Below are positions 34,864-41,670 of a stretch of DNA of 63,308 bases, one piece after another. The position numbers were made by a program, and so were the translations under genes. The stretch is from a virus. Under the pieces are notes generated by a model. It was given only the letters and a program-made list of their open reading frames with translations, did no database searches and was not told where the DNA came from. Within the stretch, counting starts at the first letter, position 1. Every line of letters starts with the position of its first letter. The DNA lies in the IMG/VR virus record IMGVR_UViG_3300035664_000014, positions 1 through 63,308 of that record, one strand, 5' to 3'.

Positions 34864-37374
34864 ATGCAGCCATTGACAGACCGTCGTGGCTTGGTTGACC
34901 TACGCCAAGCCCAAGAGCATCTTCGCCTCATATTCGGAGAGCGAGACTGGAAGGAGAACGAGTTTATCTGCGTTCGCGGTATCGGAGAGAAGGGCACCGA
35001 GCAAGAAGGCGTCTTCCGCGAAGACATCTTCGTTGAGCCAGCCAAGGAGGGCTTCGCCCCCGTGTTATCAGCCACCGAGCGGTGGGCGCAGTACAACGTG
35101 GCGACGTTTGTTGTCCCAGGCATCCTGAGCGACCGAAGGGCAACAAGCGCCAACGTGGCGCGGATGCGCTCGCTTGTCGCAGACCTCGATGCGGGGGACA
35201 CCGACGCAAAGATGCGCGAGCTCACCGAGCAACTAGGCGAGCCGTCGCTGGTGGTGTGCTCCGGTGGGACAACCGATGAGGGAACACCGAAGCGGCACGT
35301 CTGGTACGCGCTGGATGATGAGGTTCCCGTGGAGCAGGCCATCCGGATGCGGGACGCTCTTGCAAAGGTATCAGGCGGTGACTCCGCCATGGGCCTCGGG
35401 GTGGACTCAAACCCGTACGGACGCGCTCACCAACCGATCCGGCTCGCCGGTAGCGTCCACGCCAAACAGGGCCGACCGGTGCAGACCGTCATCGAGTGGC
35501 AGTCTGAGAGCGTGTACAACGCGGGAGCTCTGGGGGAGCGGCTGCGCACGTTGCTGCCGGCAGGCGAGGCCATGGCGCCGGAGGCGGGGCTGTTTGGAGT
35601 CGGCAGCGGGAACGTGCTCCGTCAGGAGCCGGCGTTCCAGCGGGACGTGTTCGAGGGTGGCGCCGGCGGGGAGACTCGGTGGGATGCGTTCAACTCGGTG
35701 GCTGGCGCGAATCTGGGGATGGTTCGGCGGGGCGTCATCACGATGGATGAGGCACGCGAGCAAACGCGGGGCTGGATGCTGCAACGGATGCACCCAGCAT
35801 GGACGGACGCACGGTTTGCTTCGGAGTGGCAGGGGCTCGTCAACGCGGACATCCGCCGCAACGGAAAGCCAGAGGCACCGGCTCCAGTATCCCCCGTGCG
35901 CCAGCTCCCGCAGAGTACACCGGCGGAGTCTTGGTTCTCCGCATGGGAAGCGCACCGGTGGATCAAGTACCCCAAGCCCGAGCACACCTACCTTGTTGAG
36001 GCGCTTGTTGTCAAAGGCGAGCCGCATCTGTTCATCGCCGAGGGAGGAGCCGGTAAGACCGGTCTTATCGCGGATTTGGCGCTAAAAGTGGCCGCTTATC
36101 CCGAGTTCGGCGGGGATTTGGACTGGTGTGGGCAGCGAATCACCAACGGTGGTACCGCTGTTCTCTTGCTCTGCGAGGACAGCCAGACCGAGATGCACCG
36201 GCGCATCTTGGAGATTGACCAAGGAGGGCTCATCGCGAAGGCCGGTCGGCGCCTTGTCGTCATACCGCTCTCAGCGGTTGGCGGGGCGTTCCCGCTCGTT
36301 GAGCGCGACCCCAAGAGCGGGGCACCGGTGGCGTCTTCCAAGTGGGAGGCTGTCATCACTGAGCTCAAGCGAGTGCCTGACCTGTGCCTTGTGTGTGTGG
36401 ACACCTTCAACGCGGTATCCCACGGGGACGAGAACAACGCGCTGGCGGTAGCCGAAATGATGCGCGAGGCAGGGCGCGTGTGCGGGGAACTTCGGGCTGC
36501 GCTCATGATAACGCACCACATCCGAAAGCCTGGGGCGGAGCCAATCCGCACGCTCAAGGACATGAAGAACTCGATTCGTGGGAGCAGCGCCATCCCGTCC
36601 TACTTCCGCATCAACTTGGGGTTCTGGCACGCCACCGATTACGAGCGCCGTATGAAGGGCATGGGCCTCGCACCGCGTGTGGACTCCTGCTACCGGTTCG
36701 GTGTTCTGAAGGCCAACATCTCGGGCCTCATGCGTGGCGAGCGTACCCTGCTTCGGGACGCCAACGGACTGCTTCAGGACGTCACCAAGCTGGACGTCTA
36801 CAGCGCGATTAACGTGACCGAGCGTCTTGCGTGGCTCGTCTTGGCAGTGCGTGAGGCAGCAGGGAACCTGCACCCGTACACGCTGGGGAACAAGAACGCG
36901 GCCAACGGGCTCTACAAGCGCCGGTCTGAACTTCCACCGGTGCTGCGTGCAGTCGGAGCGAGCGAGTTCGGGCACCTCATCGAGGAGGGCTTGCAGAAGG
37001 AGCTCATCGTCTCCTGCGCGGTCAAAGGCTCCAAGTCGAAGAGCTACCTTGATGTCCCAGGCGGTGTGCTGGCGGGGGATGAAACCGGTGCCACCATCCA
37101 AGCTGGAGCGTACTCGTCCCTTCCGGACTGGAACGAGTACGTCTTCGACGCGGAGACCGGCACCTGCGTAGGCAAGGCCGGTAGGGCCGCATGGGGGGCT
37201 ACCTTCTCATCCACGGGGGCGCAGGCTTTTGATCAGCCAGATCCACAGGATGAATCGCCGGAGGAGCCTGAGGAGCTACCGGTGTCCCTGCCTTTAATGC
37301 GGTCTCGATTCGCTCAAGGCGAGCGGATTGGTCTGCCGAGAGCCGCTCGACCATCTTCTCCAGATGACGAATAG
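34864..37374 (+). CDS. Primase-helicase (RepB-type primase plus RecA-like helicase)
   Basis: An 836-residue protein. The N-terminal half (about residues 1-260) has features of RepB-type/archaeo-eukaryotic primases: RSLVADLDAGD (catalytic acidic pair), LVVCSGGTTDEG, and NPYGRAHQPIRLAGSVH. The C-terminal half has Walker A AEGGAGKT (about 391-398), then LLLCEDSQTEMHRRI and a RecA/RepA-like AAA_25 core with ITHHIRKPG. It would prime and unwind at the origin. The ATG at 34864 is preferred to upstream frames inside the nuclease gene. Its last 176 bp overlap a minus-strand gene. Confidence 0.83.
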   Translation: MQPLTDRRGLVDLRQAQEHLRLIFGERDWKENEFICVRGIGEKGTEQEGVFREDIFVEPAKEGFAPVLSATERWAQYNVATFVVPGILSDRRATSANVARMRSLVADLDAGDTDAKMRELTEQLGEPSLVVCSGGTTDEGTPKRHVWYALDDEVPVEQAIRMRDALAKVSGGDSAMGLGVDSNPYGRAHQPIRLAGSVHAKQGRPVQTVIEWQSESVYNAGALGERLRTLLPAGEAMAPEAGLFGVGSGNVLRQEPAFQRDVFEGGAGGETRWDAFNSVAGANLGMVRRGVITMDEAREQTRGWMLQRMHPAWTDARFASEWQGLVNADIRRNGKPEAPAPVSPVRQLPQSTPAESWFSAWEAHRWIKYPKPEHTYLVEALVVKGEPHLFIAEGGAGKTGLIADLALKVAAYPEFGGDLDWCGQRITNGGTAVLLLCEDSQTEMHRRILEIDQGGLIAKAGRRLVVIPLSAVGGAFPLVERDPKSGAPVASSKWEAVITELKRVPDLCLVCVDTFNAVSHGDENNALAVAEMMREAGRVCGELRAALMITHHIRKPGAEPIRTLKDMKNSIRGSSAIPSYFRINLGFWHATDYERRMKGMGLAPRVDSCYRFGVLKANISGLMRGERTLLRDANGLLQDVTKLDVYSAINVTERLAWLVLAVREAAGNLHPYTLGNKNAANGLYKRRSELPPVLRAVGASEFGHLIEEGLQKELIVSCAVKGSKSKSYLDVPGGVLAGDETGATIQAGAYSSLPDWNEYVFDAETGTCVGKAGRAAWGATFSSTGAQAFDQPDPQDESPEEPEELPVSLPLMRSRFAQGERIGLPRAARPSSPDDE

Positions 37375-37525
37375 TCTCATCGCGGCTCGTAATCGTCTTT
37401 TGAAGGGCTGTGTTCGCCTCGAGCGCAGCCTTCAAATCTGCCTTAATGTGGTCGGCCTCGGTACTGACTTCAGCGGCTTTTGCGCGCTTCTTTGCGCGCC
37501 ATTCACGGTAGTATTCTGCTCTCAT
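37199..37525 (-). CDS. Coiled-coil hypothetical protein, antisense to primase-helicase end
   Basis: A 108-residue minus-strand protein: a basic N terminus (RAEYYREWRAKKRAK), a long coiled coil (about residues 25-80) and a Pro-rich tail ending PPWMRR. Composition and helical pattern look like a genuine small DNA-associated phage protein. It overlaps the primase-helicase 3' end by 176 bp on the opposite strand. Its start faces the repeat-rich intergenic region, so it may be transcribed from a promoter there. Confidence 0.6.
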   Translation of the reverse strand: MRAEYYREWRAKKRAKAAEVSTEADHIKADLKAALEANTALQKTITSRDETIRHLEKMVERLSADQSARLERIETALKAGTPVAPQAPPAIHPVDLADQKPAPPWMRR

Positions 37526-37993
37526 TGTAAGTTGCTGTTTTTTAGTTGGTTGTTACTGTTGCGCAAAACGCGCAGTTTCATGTTTGCAAAGTTCGCAAAG
37601 TTTGTGAAGCGTTTTTTACAGAGTATTTTGCGCGAGGGGTGCGCACTGTTGCGCGAGAAAATCAAAAGCTCAAAAAACGGCTCAAAAAACAGCCCAAAAA
37701 CGGCCCTTGTAAGTCGTTCATGTTCAACGGGGAACAACTTGCACAACACTAGTGCAAGAAAGTTCGCAAAGTTCGCAAGCATTGTACCATGCCGTTTTAC
37801 AGAGATTTTGCGCCACTTTCGCACGACACTTTGCGCGATTGCACAACAAAAATTTTTTCGCGTTGGAAAAAACAGTGAAAAAGGACGCTACGTAAGTGCC
37901 TGAAAACCGTATGATTTGCGAAAGAAAACCGATGTTTGAGGACATGAGCCCTTATATAGAGAGTAGCGTACTCATCGCTTACGCTCTTCCTAC

Positions 37994-38050
37994 TATCCCC
38001 TCTCTCTTCTCTCAGTCTAACGCGTTGCTTGCCTGAGAGGAGAGGGGATA
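37994..38050. repeat. Large inverted repeat (hairpin)
   Basis: The left arm 37994-38015 (TATCCCCTCTC...CTCAG) pairs with 38033-38050 (CTGAGAG...GGGGATA), with a 4-nt bulge on the left side and a 17-nt loop. There is no T-run after it, so it is not a standard terminator. A cruciform at an origin or an RNA structure are both possible. Confidence 0.75.
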
Positions 38051-38147
38051 CTGCTTCGCAGGCTGCCTTCCTCTATATTGACCGTTGATGACCTTGTTTT
38101 TTTTCTCGTTGTGTTTGCTGACCGTTTTATCCCGCCGCGCCGCTCGC

Positions 38148-38159
38148 ATTGTATACAAT
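38148..38159. promoter_or_regulatory. Perfect 12-bp palindrome ATTGTATACAAT before rusA
   Basis: A perfect palindrome 14 bp upstream of the rusA-like start. It contains TATACA/TATACAAT, which could serve as a -10 element, and its symmetry suits a dimeric repressor. It is the only such site seen close to a start in this block. Confidence 0.45.
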
Positions 38160-38173
38160 CCCGATAGACTTTT

Positions 38174-38623
38174 ATGACGTTCACTTTCTTCGTTTCCGGA
38201 ACTCCTCGCCCACAGCCAAGACCGCGCTTTGTGCGTGGGAGAGCGGTGTCCACCTTGGATGCTGGCTCGAGCGCGTGGAAGGGGCTGTTGCGCTCGTCTG
38301 CGGGGGTTGTTTTAAGCAAGGCCGGCAAGACGGCTGAGTCGCTTGGGTTGACTGAGGCGATTTCGATGGAGCTGACCTTCCACTTTGCGACCAAGGAGGA
38401 GGCGCGTCACGGTCAGCCGCACACGCACAAACCGGATGCGGACAACCTGGCGAAGCTGGTGATGGACGCGCTGGTGGATGGCGGTATGTGGGTTGGGGAC
38501 GACAGCCGTGTGGCGGATTTGACCGTGCGCAAGCGTTGGTGCAAGGCCGGCAGTGAGGGAGTCGCGGTGAGCATCTATGTCGACGCGCCGGCGGAGGAGA
38601 AGCCACCGGAGTGGCTTTTGTGA
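38174..38623 (+). CDS. rusA: RusA-family Holliday junction resolvase
   Basis: A 149-residue protein with the RusA signature: TPRPQPRPRF near the N terminus, KPDADNLAKLVMDAL (residues 86-100) and DDSRVADLTVRKRW (about 109-122), supplying the conserved aspartates and lysine. RusA dimers cut four-way junctions. Here it would resolve recombination or replication intermediates before packaging, together with the Sak4-like and nuclease proteins upstream. Confidence 0.88.
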   Translation: MTFTFFVSGTPRPQPRPRFVRGRAVSTLDAGSSAWKGLLRSSAGVVLSKAGKTAESLGLTEAISMELTFHFATKEEARHGQPHTHKPDADNLAKLVMDALVDGGMWVGDDSRVADLTVRKRWCKAGSEGVAVSIYVDAPAEEKPPEWLL

Positions 38624-38679
38624 TTGGTGAAAGATTTTGCTAAAGGGCGGAGGGGAAGTGGCCGAAAGAAGGAGTACCA

Positions 38680-39147
38680 ATGAACAGCGCAATACACGGC
38701 TTCAACGCCGACGAGATACGCTCCATCGTGAGCAAGATGGTCAACACCGGTCGCATCAGCAAACCGCCCGAGAAGCCCAAGCGCGGCAAGTACAGCGGAC
38801 GCACCAAGAGCCAGAACAAGCTGCGCGTCATCGCGTGCGACCAGTGTGGCACGAAGTTCATGAAGCGGTGCGCGGTGCAGATTCGTTGCTCACCGGAGTG
38901 CTCGCGAAAGGCGAACACCGAGTCGGTGAGGCGATGGCACGTTAGGCACGGTCTGAGGGGAGTACCGCATGGGGTCTTGCCGTGCGCTTACTGCGGGCAG
39001 AGCTTCCAGAAGACAACACGCGGCCACCGGTTCTGCTCAGTGGATTGCAGGAGGATTGGCATCAAGATTGAGAAGGCAACGAAACCAACAACAACAACAC
39101 CAACAACCAAACCAACAACAACAACACACCATGGTCACACCAAATAA
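38680..39147 (+). CDS. Protein with two tandem four-Cys zinc fingers
   Basis: A 155-residue protein with two zinc sites of identical spacing, C-x2-C-x13-C-x3-C: Cys53/56/70/74 and Cys102/105/119/123. The N-terminal 45 residues are basic. The C terminus is a low-complexity Lys/Pro/Thr tail encoded by ACA-type repeats (about 39077-39130), which contain the start of the next gene. It resembles HNH-less zinc proteins or recombination endonuclease-like DNA binders. It probably binds DNA; no catalytic residues are obvious. Confidence 0.72.
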   Translation: MNSAIHGFNADEIRSIVSKMVNTGRISKPPEKPKRGKYSGRTKSQNKLRVIACDQCGTKFMKRCAVQIRCSPECSRKANTESVRRWHVRHGLRGVPHGVLPCAYCGQSFQKTTRGHRFCSVDCRRIGIKIEKATKPTTTTPTTKPTTTTHHGHTK

Positions 39148-39514
39148 CGACGAGCAGTACAGCGCACACGGTCCAGCCCACTCCCCAGGCATCCACGACA
39201 CCGGTCTGCCGGTCATGGAGCCCGAGGACATCATCCGCAACTTGATGCGGGCGCTGGAGCGGATGGAGAAGCGCCTCGACCGCGAGATAGCCGCTGCAAG
39301 CGACCTGCGCGGGAAGCTGATGGAGGCGGAGAAGCTGGTGGCGGATGGCACGCACGTTGTCAGCGAGCTTAAGGAGAGGCTTCTGTCGCGGGTTGTGGCG
39401 GATCTGGAGTGGAGGGGCGGGGACAAGGGGCTGCTGCTGGACGCGGACCGGTGGATGCAGGCGTGTGTGCCGACCGTTGTGCGTGTGACCATGGCCGAGG
39501 AGTTCGGGTTATGA
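39131..39514 (+). CDS. Hypothetical protein with coiled coil
   Basis: A 127-residue protein starting inside the 3' end of the zinc-finger gene. Residues 28-80 form a coiled coil (IIRNLMRALERMEKRLDREI) and the rest is a small helical region ending EEFGL. The function is unknown. Its stop overlaps the next start (ATGA). Confidence 0.62.
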   Translation: MVTPNNDEQYSAHGPAHSPGIHDTGLPVMEPEDIIRNLMRALERMEKRLDREIAAASDLRGKLMEAEKLVADGTHVVSELKERLLSRVVADLEWRGGDKGLLLDADRWMQACVPTVVRVTMAEEFGL

Positions 39515-39807
39515 CCGCGCGTCCCCAAACCACAGCCCAAAACCACCCCAAAAGCCCCGAGTTTACTCTGTTGGGCGCGTTTGAGGACGAGGGGGTAATA
39601 CAGCAGTCAAACAACCGCAGGACGCCAGCGCCAGCGCCAGCGCACGCAGAACATTCGCTGAGTGCAGGCGTCGCCCAAGTCGACGCACTCATCAGGTTGC
39701 TACAGGCAAGAAAAGCAGGGAGCACAGCGGCGCAGGCCGCTGCCGTCAACAGTGCCATCAGCAGGCTCAGGAGAACTCTGTTGCCAGAGAACGCCAGCGT
39801 GCGGTAA
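39511..39807 (+). CDS. Hypothetical protein
   Basis: A 98-residue protein: a Thr/Gln/Pro-rich first half including an alternating Pro-Ala stretch (TPAPAPAHAEH) and a helical second half (VDALIRLLQARKAG, then AISRLRRTLL). No family is recognised. It is the last plus-strand gene before the DUF2829 gene. Confidence 0.58.
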   Translation: MTARPQTTAQNHPKSPEFTLLGAFEDEGVIQQSNNRRTPAPAPAHAEHSLSAGVAQVDALIRLLQARKAGSTAAQAAAVNSAISRLRRTLLPENASVR

Positions 39808-39832
39808 AGGGTAGCGAGACTGCAAAAAAAAC

Positions 39833-40213
39833 ATGAACACCTACATCGAAACCAAAATCATCAACGGCAAGCAAATGACGCTTCGTGAGTACAACGACCT
39901 GCGCGGTTGGAAGATGCTGCCAAACGAGAATCCGGCACAAGAAGGCTATCTCGTTGAATACACGGACGGGTGCGACTTCAATGGCTACATCTCATGGATT
40001 CCAAAGGACGTGTTTGAGAGGATGTATCGGCCAGCGCAGGGGATTACGTTCGGCGCGGCCATCGAGGCCATGAAGATGGGCAAGCGCGTTGCACGCGCTT
40101 GTTGGAGCGATAAGGGGATGCATCTGCGGCTTGTGTCGGGAACGATTGTTCCCAACGGTTGGCTTGCTTCGCAGACAGATATGCTCTCGGAAGACTGGTG
40201 CATCGTGGAGTAA
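39833..40213 (+). CDS. DUF2829 protein, Tad2-like anti-defence candidate
   Basis: A 126-residue protein. Residues 71-126 match the DUF2829 pattern: ITFGAAIEAMKMGKRVARACW, GMHLRL and GWLASQTDMLSEDWCIVE. The N-terminal 70 residues (EGYLVEYTDGCDFNGYISWI, PKDVFERMYRP) match the extension often fused to this domain in phages. Tad2, a DUF2829 protein, sequesters the signalling nucleotide of the Thoeris defence system. The central part between GMHLRL and the C-terminal motif is short here compared with many family members, so ligand specificity may differ. Its leader is A-rich rather than Shine-Dalgarno-like. Confidence 0.82.
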   Translation: MNTYIETKIINGKQMTLREYNDLRGWKMLPNENPAQEGYLVEYTDGCDFNGYISWIPKDVFERMYRPAQGITFGAAIEAMKMGKRVARACWSDKGMHLRLVSGTIVPNGWLASQTDMLSEDWCIVE

Positions 40214-40620
40214 TAAATCTTGCGACACCTGCCGCTCGCGGTCACGGGTAATGCCGATGGCGACGCATAAGAGTGGTGTGACAGGCCGGAGAGACGGCCA
40301 ACCAAAAAACCGGATTAATGTTCCAGTTTCAAAAAGGCTGACGGGATTTTCAGATTCGTGAAAAGTTTTCCAAAACCCACAAAATCGGAAAACCATCCCA
40401 CCCAGAAAACAGGACGTAAATCCGTTTGTCCTGTTGCGCAGTGAGCGGTAAGCGCCGGTCAGCTCCCACGGGACGGGACGGGACGGCGGAACGGATCAGG
40501 CGGGGGATGAGGCGGGGGACGGGATGAGGGATATGGCATAGAGCATGGCATAGGTCAGGAACGCGCAGAAAGGCACCGAGAACGCGGCGAAGGGCGCGGC
40601 GCGGGTGAGGAGCGCAGGGC
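40214..40620. other. Gap after DUF2829 gene with repeat and small candidate frame
   Basis: About 400 bp. It contains the first copy of a duplicated ~90-bp element (40304-40393), a possible 36-residue frame (40251-40361) that ends in the conserved KNRIN.P motif, and a GGGAC-type short tandem repeat near 40469-40485. Minus-strand frames here are Arg/Pro-rich and look like shadows. Confidence 0.45.
40304..40393. repeat. Duplicated ~90-bp element, copy 1
   Basis: Imperfect copy of 41085-41175. Both share AAAACCGGATTAA, ATTTTC and TTCGTGAAAA. Both end in a pair of inverted arms (here TTTTCAGATT 40347-40356 and AATCGGAAAA 40383-40392). Read on the plus strand, both encode KNRIN.P..KRL..FS.S followed by TGA. 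Confidence 0.7.
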
Positions 40621-40650
40621 AAAAGAAAAGCCGCCCACAACGGGGCGGCT
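40621..40650 (-). terminator. Rho-independent terminator of minus-strand Cys-rich gene
   Basis: On the minus strand AGCCGCCCC, a short loop, then GGGCGGCT followed by TTTCTTTT. It lies 33 bp downstream of the minus-strand gene 40683-40979. Confidence 0.85.
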
Positions 40651-40682
40651 CGGCTAGGTCAGGAGAGAGAGAGGGGGCGGTG

Positions 40683-40979
40683 TTAAATCGTGCAGCACCC
40701 GCAACAGGGCGCGTCAATGCACCGCCCACGGCGATTGCGCGTGAAGCGCGCGCCGGTTGAGAAAGCAATGCCGTAGGAAACCGCGTTGCCCTTGCTCCAA
40801 GAAAGCGCCTCAGCAGAGGCCTCAGAGGGCGCGTCACCGCACCGGTCAACGCAGTCAGGGCAATGCACAGCCCAGCCAGACCGCGCACGCGAGAGCGTGC
40901 CGGTGTTAGCGGGGACACGGCACCCACAGCCGACGCAGTCGGCGGGGTATTTGTTGGAGCGTTTGTTCAGGGTTTGCAT
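40683..40979 (-). CDS. Small cysteine-rich protein
   Basis: A 98-residue minus-strand protein. CVGCGC (residues 15-20) and CPDC (40-43) make a probable zinc site, and a second cluster CIDAPCCGCC closes the C terminus. The middle is charged. Similar small zinc proteins occur in phage accessory regions. It has its own terminator downstream and a long leader upstream with tandem repeats, so it is probably a separate transcript. The function is unknown; its neighbours are anti-defence genes. Confidence 0.7.
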   Translation of the reverse strand: MQTLNKRSNKYPADCVGCGCRVPANTGTLSRARSGWAVHCPDCVDRCGDAPSEASAEALSWSKGNAVSYGIAFSTGARFTRNRRGRCIDAPCCGCCTI

Positions 40980-41422
40980 GGTTTGTTTCTGGTTTGGGGT
41001 TGTCTTGGGTTTGTCGGCAACTCCGACGGAAAGCTTTAGGGGAAAGTTTGCGAAAAGTTTGCGAAAGGGGTGGGGTTTGTGGCGGAAAAACCGGATTAAC
41101 GAACCAAATCCGAAACGGTTGGCGAGATTTTCGATTTCGTGAAAAAGTTTCTAAAAGGCAGAAAATCGAAAAACGGTTTCAGGTGGAAAATGCGGGTTTC
41201 AGAGGGGTTCGGGAGCGTGAATGGCGCACTAAGTTGAGTTTGCTTAGGTTGGATTTAAGGCGGGAAAGGTGAACGCGTGCAGAGAAGAGGAAAGAAACAT
41301 GGGCCTAGAACGAGCGGAAAGTGGGTGAGAACGCGAGGAAGGAAGCGGTGAAGGTGGCCGTATCGGACAAGGGGTGAGAAGCGCGGGAAGGGGTAAAGGG
41401 GAAGCGGGACGGATGGAGACAC
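40980..41422. other. Non-coding leader between minus-strand accessory genes
   Basis: About 440 bp without a convincing gene. It holds a perfect tandem 11-bp repeat AAGTTTGCGAA (41044-41065), related to the iteron-like units at 37.6-37.8 kb, and the second copy of the ~90-bp element. A purine-rich plus strand (41250-41420) follows. This is presumably the promoter and leader region for the minus-strand gene at 40683-40979. Confidence 0.5.
41085..41175. repeat. Duplicated ~90-bp element, copy 2
   Basis: Homologous to 40304-40393. Here the inverted arms are perfect (TTTTCGATTT 41128-41137 and AAATCGAAAA 41163-41172). The two copies differ in both arms in a matching way, which hints that the pairing is conserved. 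Confidence 0.7.
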
Positions 41423-41453
41423 AAAAAAAGCCGAACCCGTGAGGGCTCGGCTT
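41423..41453 (-). terminator. Rho-independent terminator of minus-strand accessory operon
   Basis: On the minus strand AGCCGAGCCC, loop TCAC, GGGTTCGGCT, then seven T. It lies 23 bp downstream of 41476-41658 and so ends the ardA/GP88 transcript. Confidence 0.88.
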
Positions 41454-41475
41454 GGATTGGGGAGGGGAGTGGGGG

Positions 41476-41658
41476 TCAGTGTCGGTACAAACGGCCGTCA
41501 GAGCCGACTCTCCACGCGTCAACGGGGGGCGGGGGGGTGGGGCGGACGGTGCACTGGATTATCAGCGCTTTGTCTACGGCAGCCTGAGCCGACTCGAGAG
41601 AGGAGGCCGTTATGGTTCCAAGATATCGCTCGGAACAGTAAACGTAGAAAGTTTGCAT
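41476..41658 (-). CDS. Small hypothetical protein
   Basis: A 60-residue minus-strand protein: FYVYCSERYLGTITASSLES forms a likely beta-beta-alpha start, and the C terminus is Pro-rich (RPTPPPPVDAW). It lies 12 bp downstream of the GP88-like gene and before a strong terminator, so it is the last gene of that transcript. The function is unknown. Confidence 0.6.
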   Translation of the reverse strand: MQTFYVYCSERYLGTITASSLESAQAAVDKALIIQCTVRPTPPPPVDAWRVGSDGRLYRH

Positions 41659-41670
41659 GGGTGCGGGAGT

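Larger units (their letters stand above)
37526..38173. promoter_or_regulatory. Repeat-rich divergent intergenic region, candidate origin
   Basis: A 648-bp gene-free stretch between divergent genes. It contains iteron-like AAAGTTCGC units (37588, and a perfect tandem pair at 37759-37776). Two imperfect copies of a larger block link the iterons to a TTTTACAGAG and TTTTGCGC element (37588-37633 and 37759-37813). There are many TTGCGC/GCGCAA motifs, and a hairpin with long C/T-rich and G/A-rich arms (37994-38015 with 38033-38050, loop 17). It is richer in A+T than the flanking genes. These are the features of a replication origin and/or early promoter region. Confidence 0.6.

Noticed and set aside
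40496-40927. Minus-strand 143-residue frame overlapping the Cys-rich gene
   Set aside because: It reads through the strong terminator at 40621-40650 and is Ala/Arg/Pro-rich like a shadow; the Cys-rich frame is the better gene.
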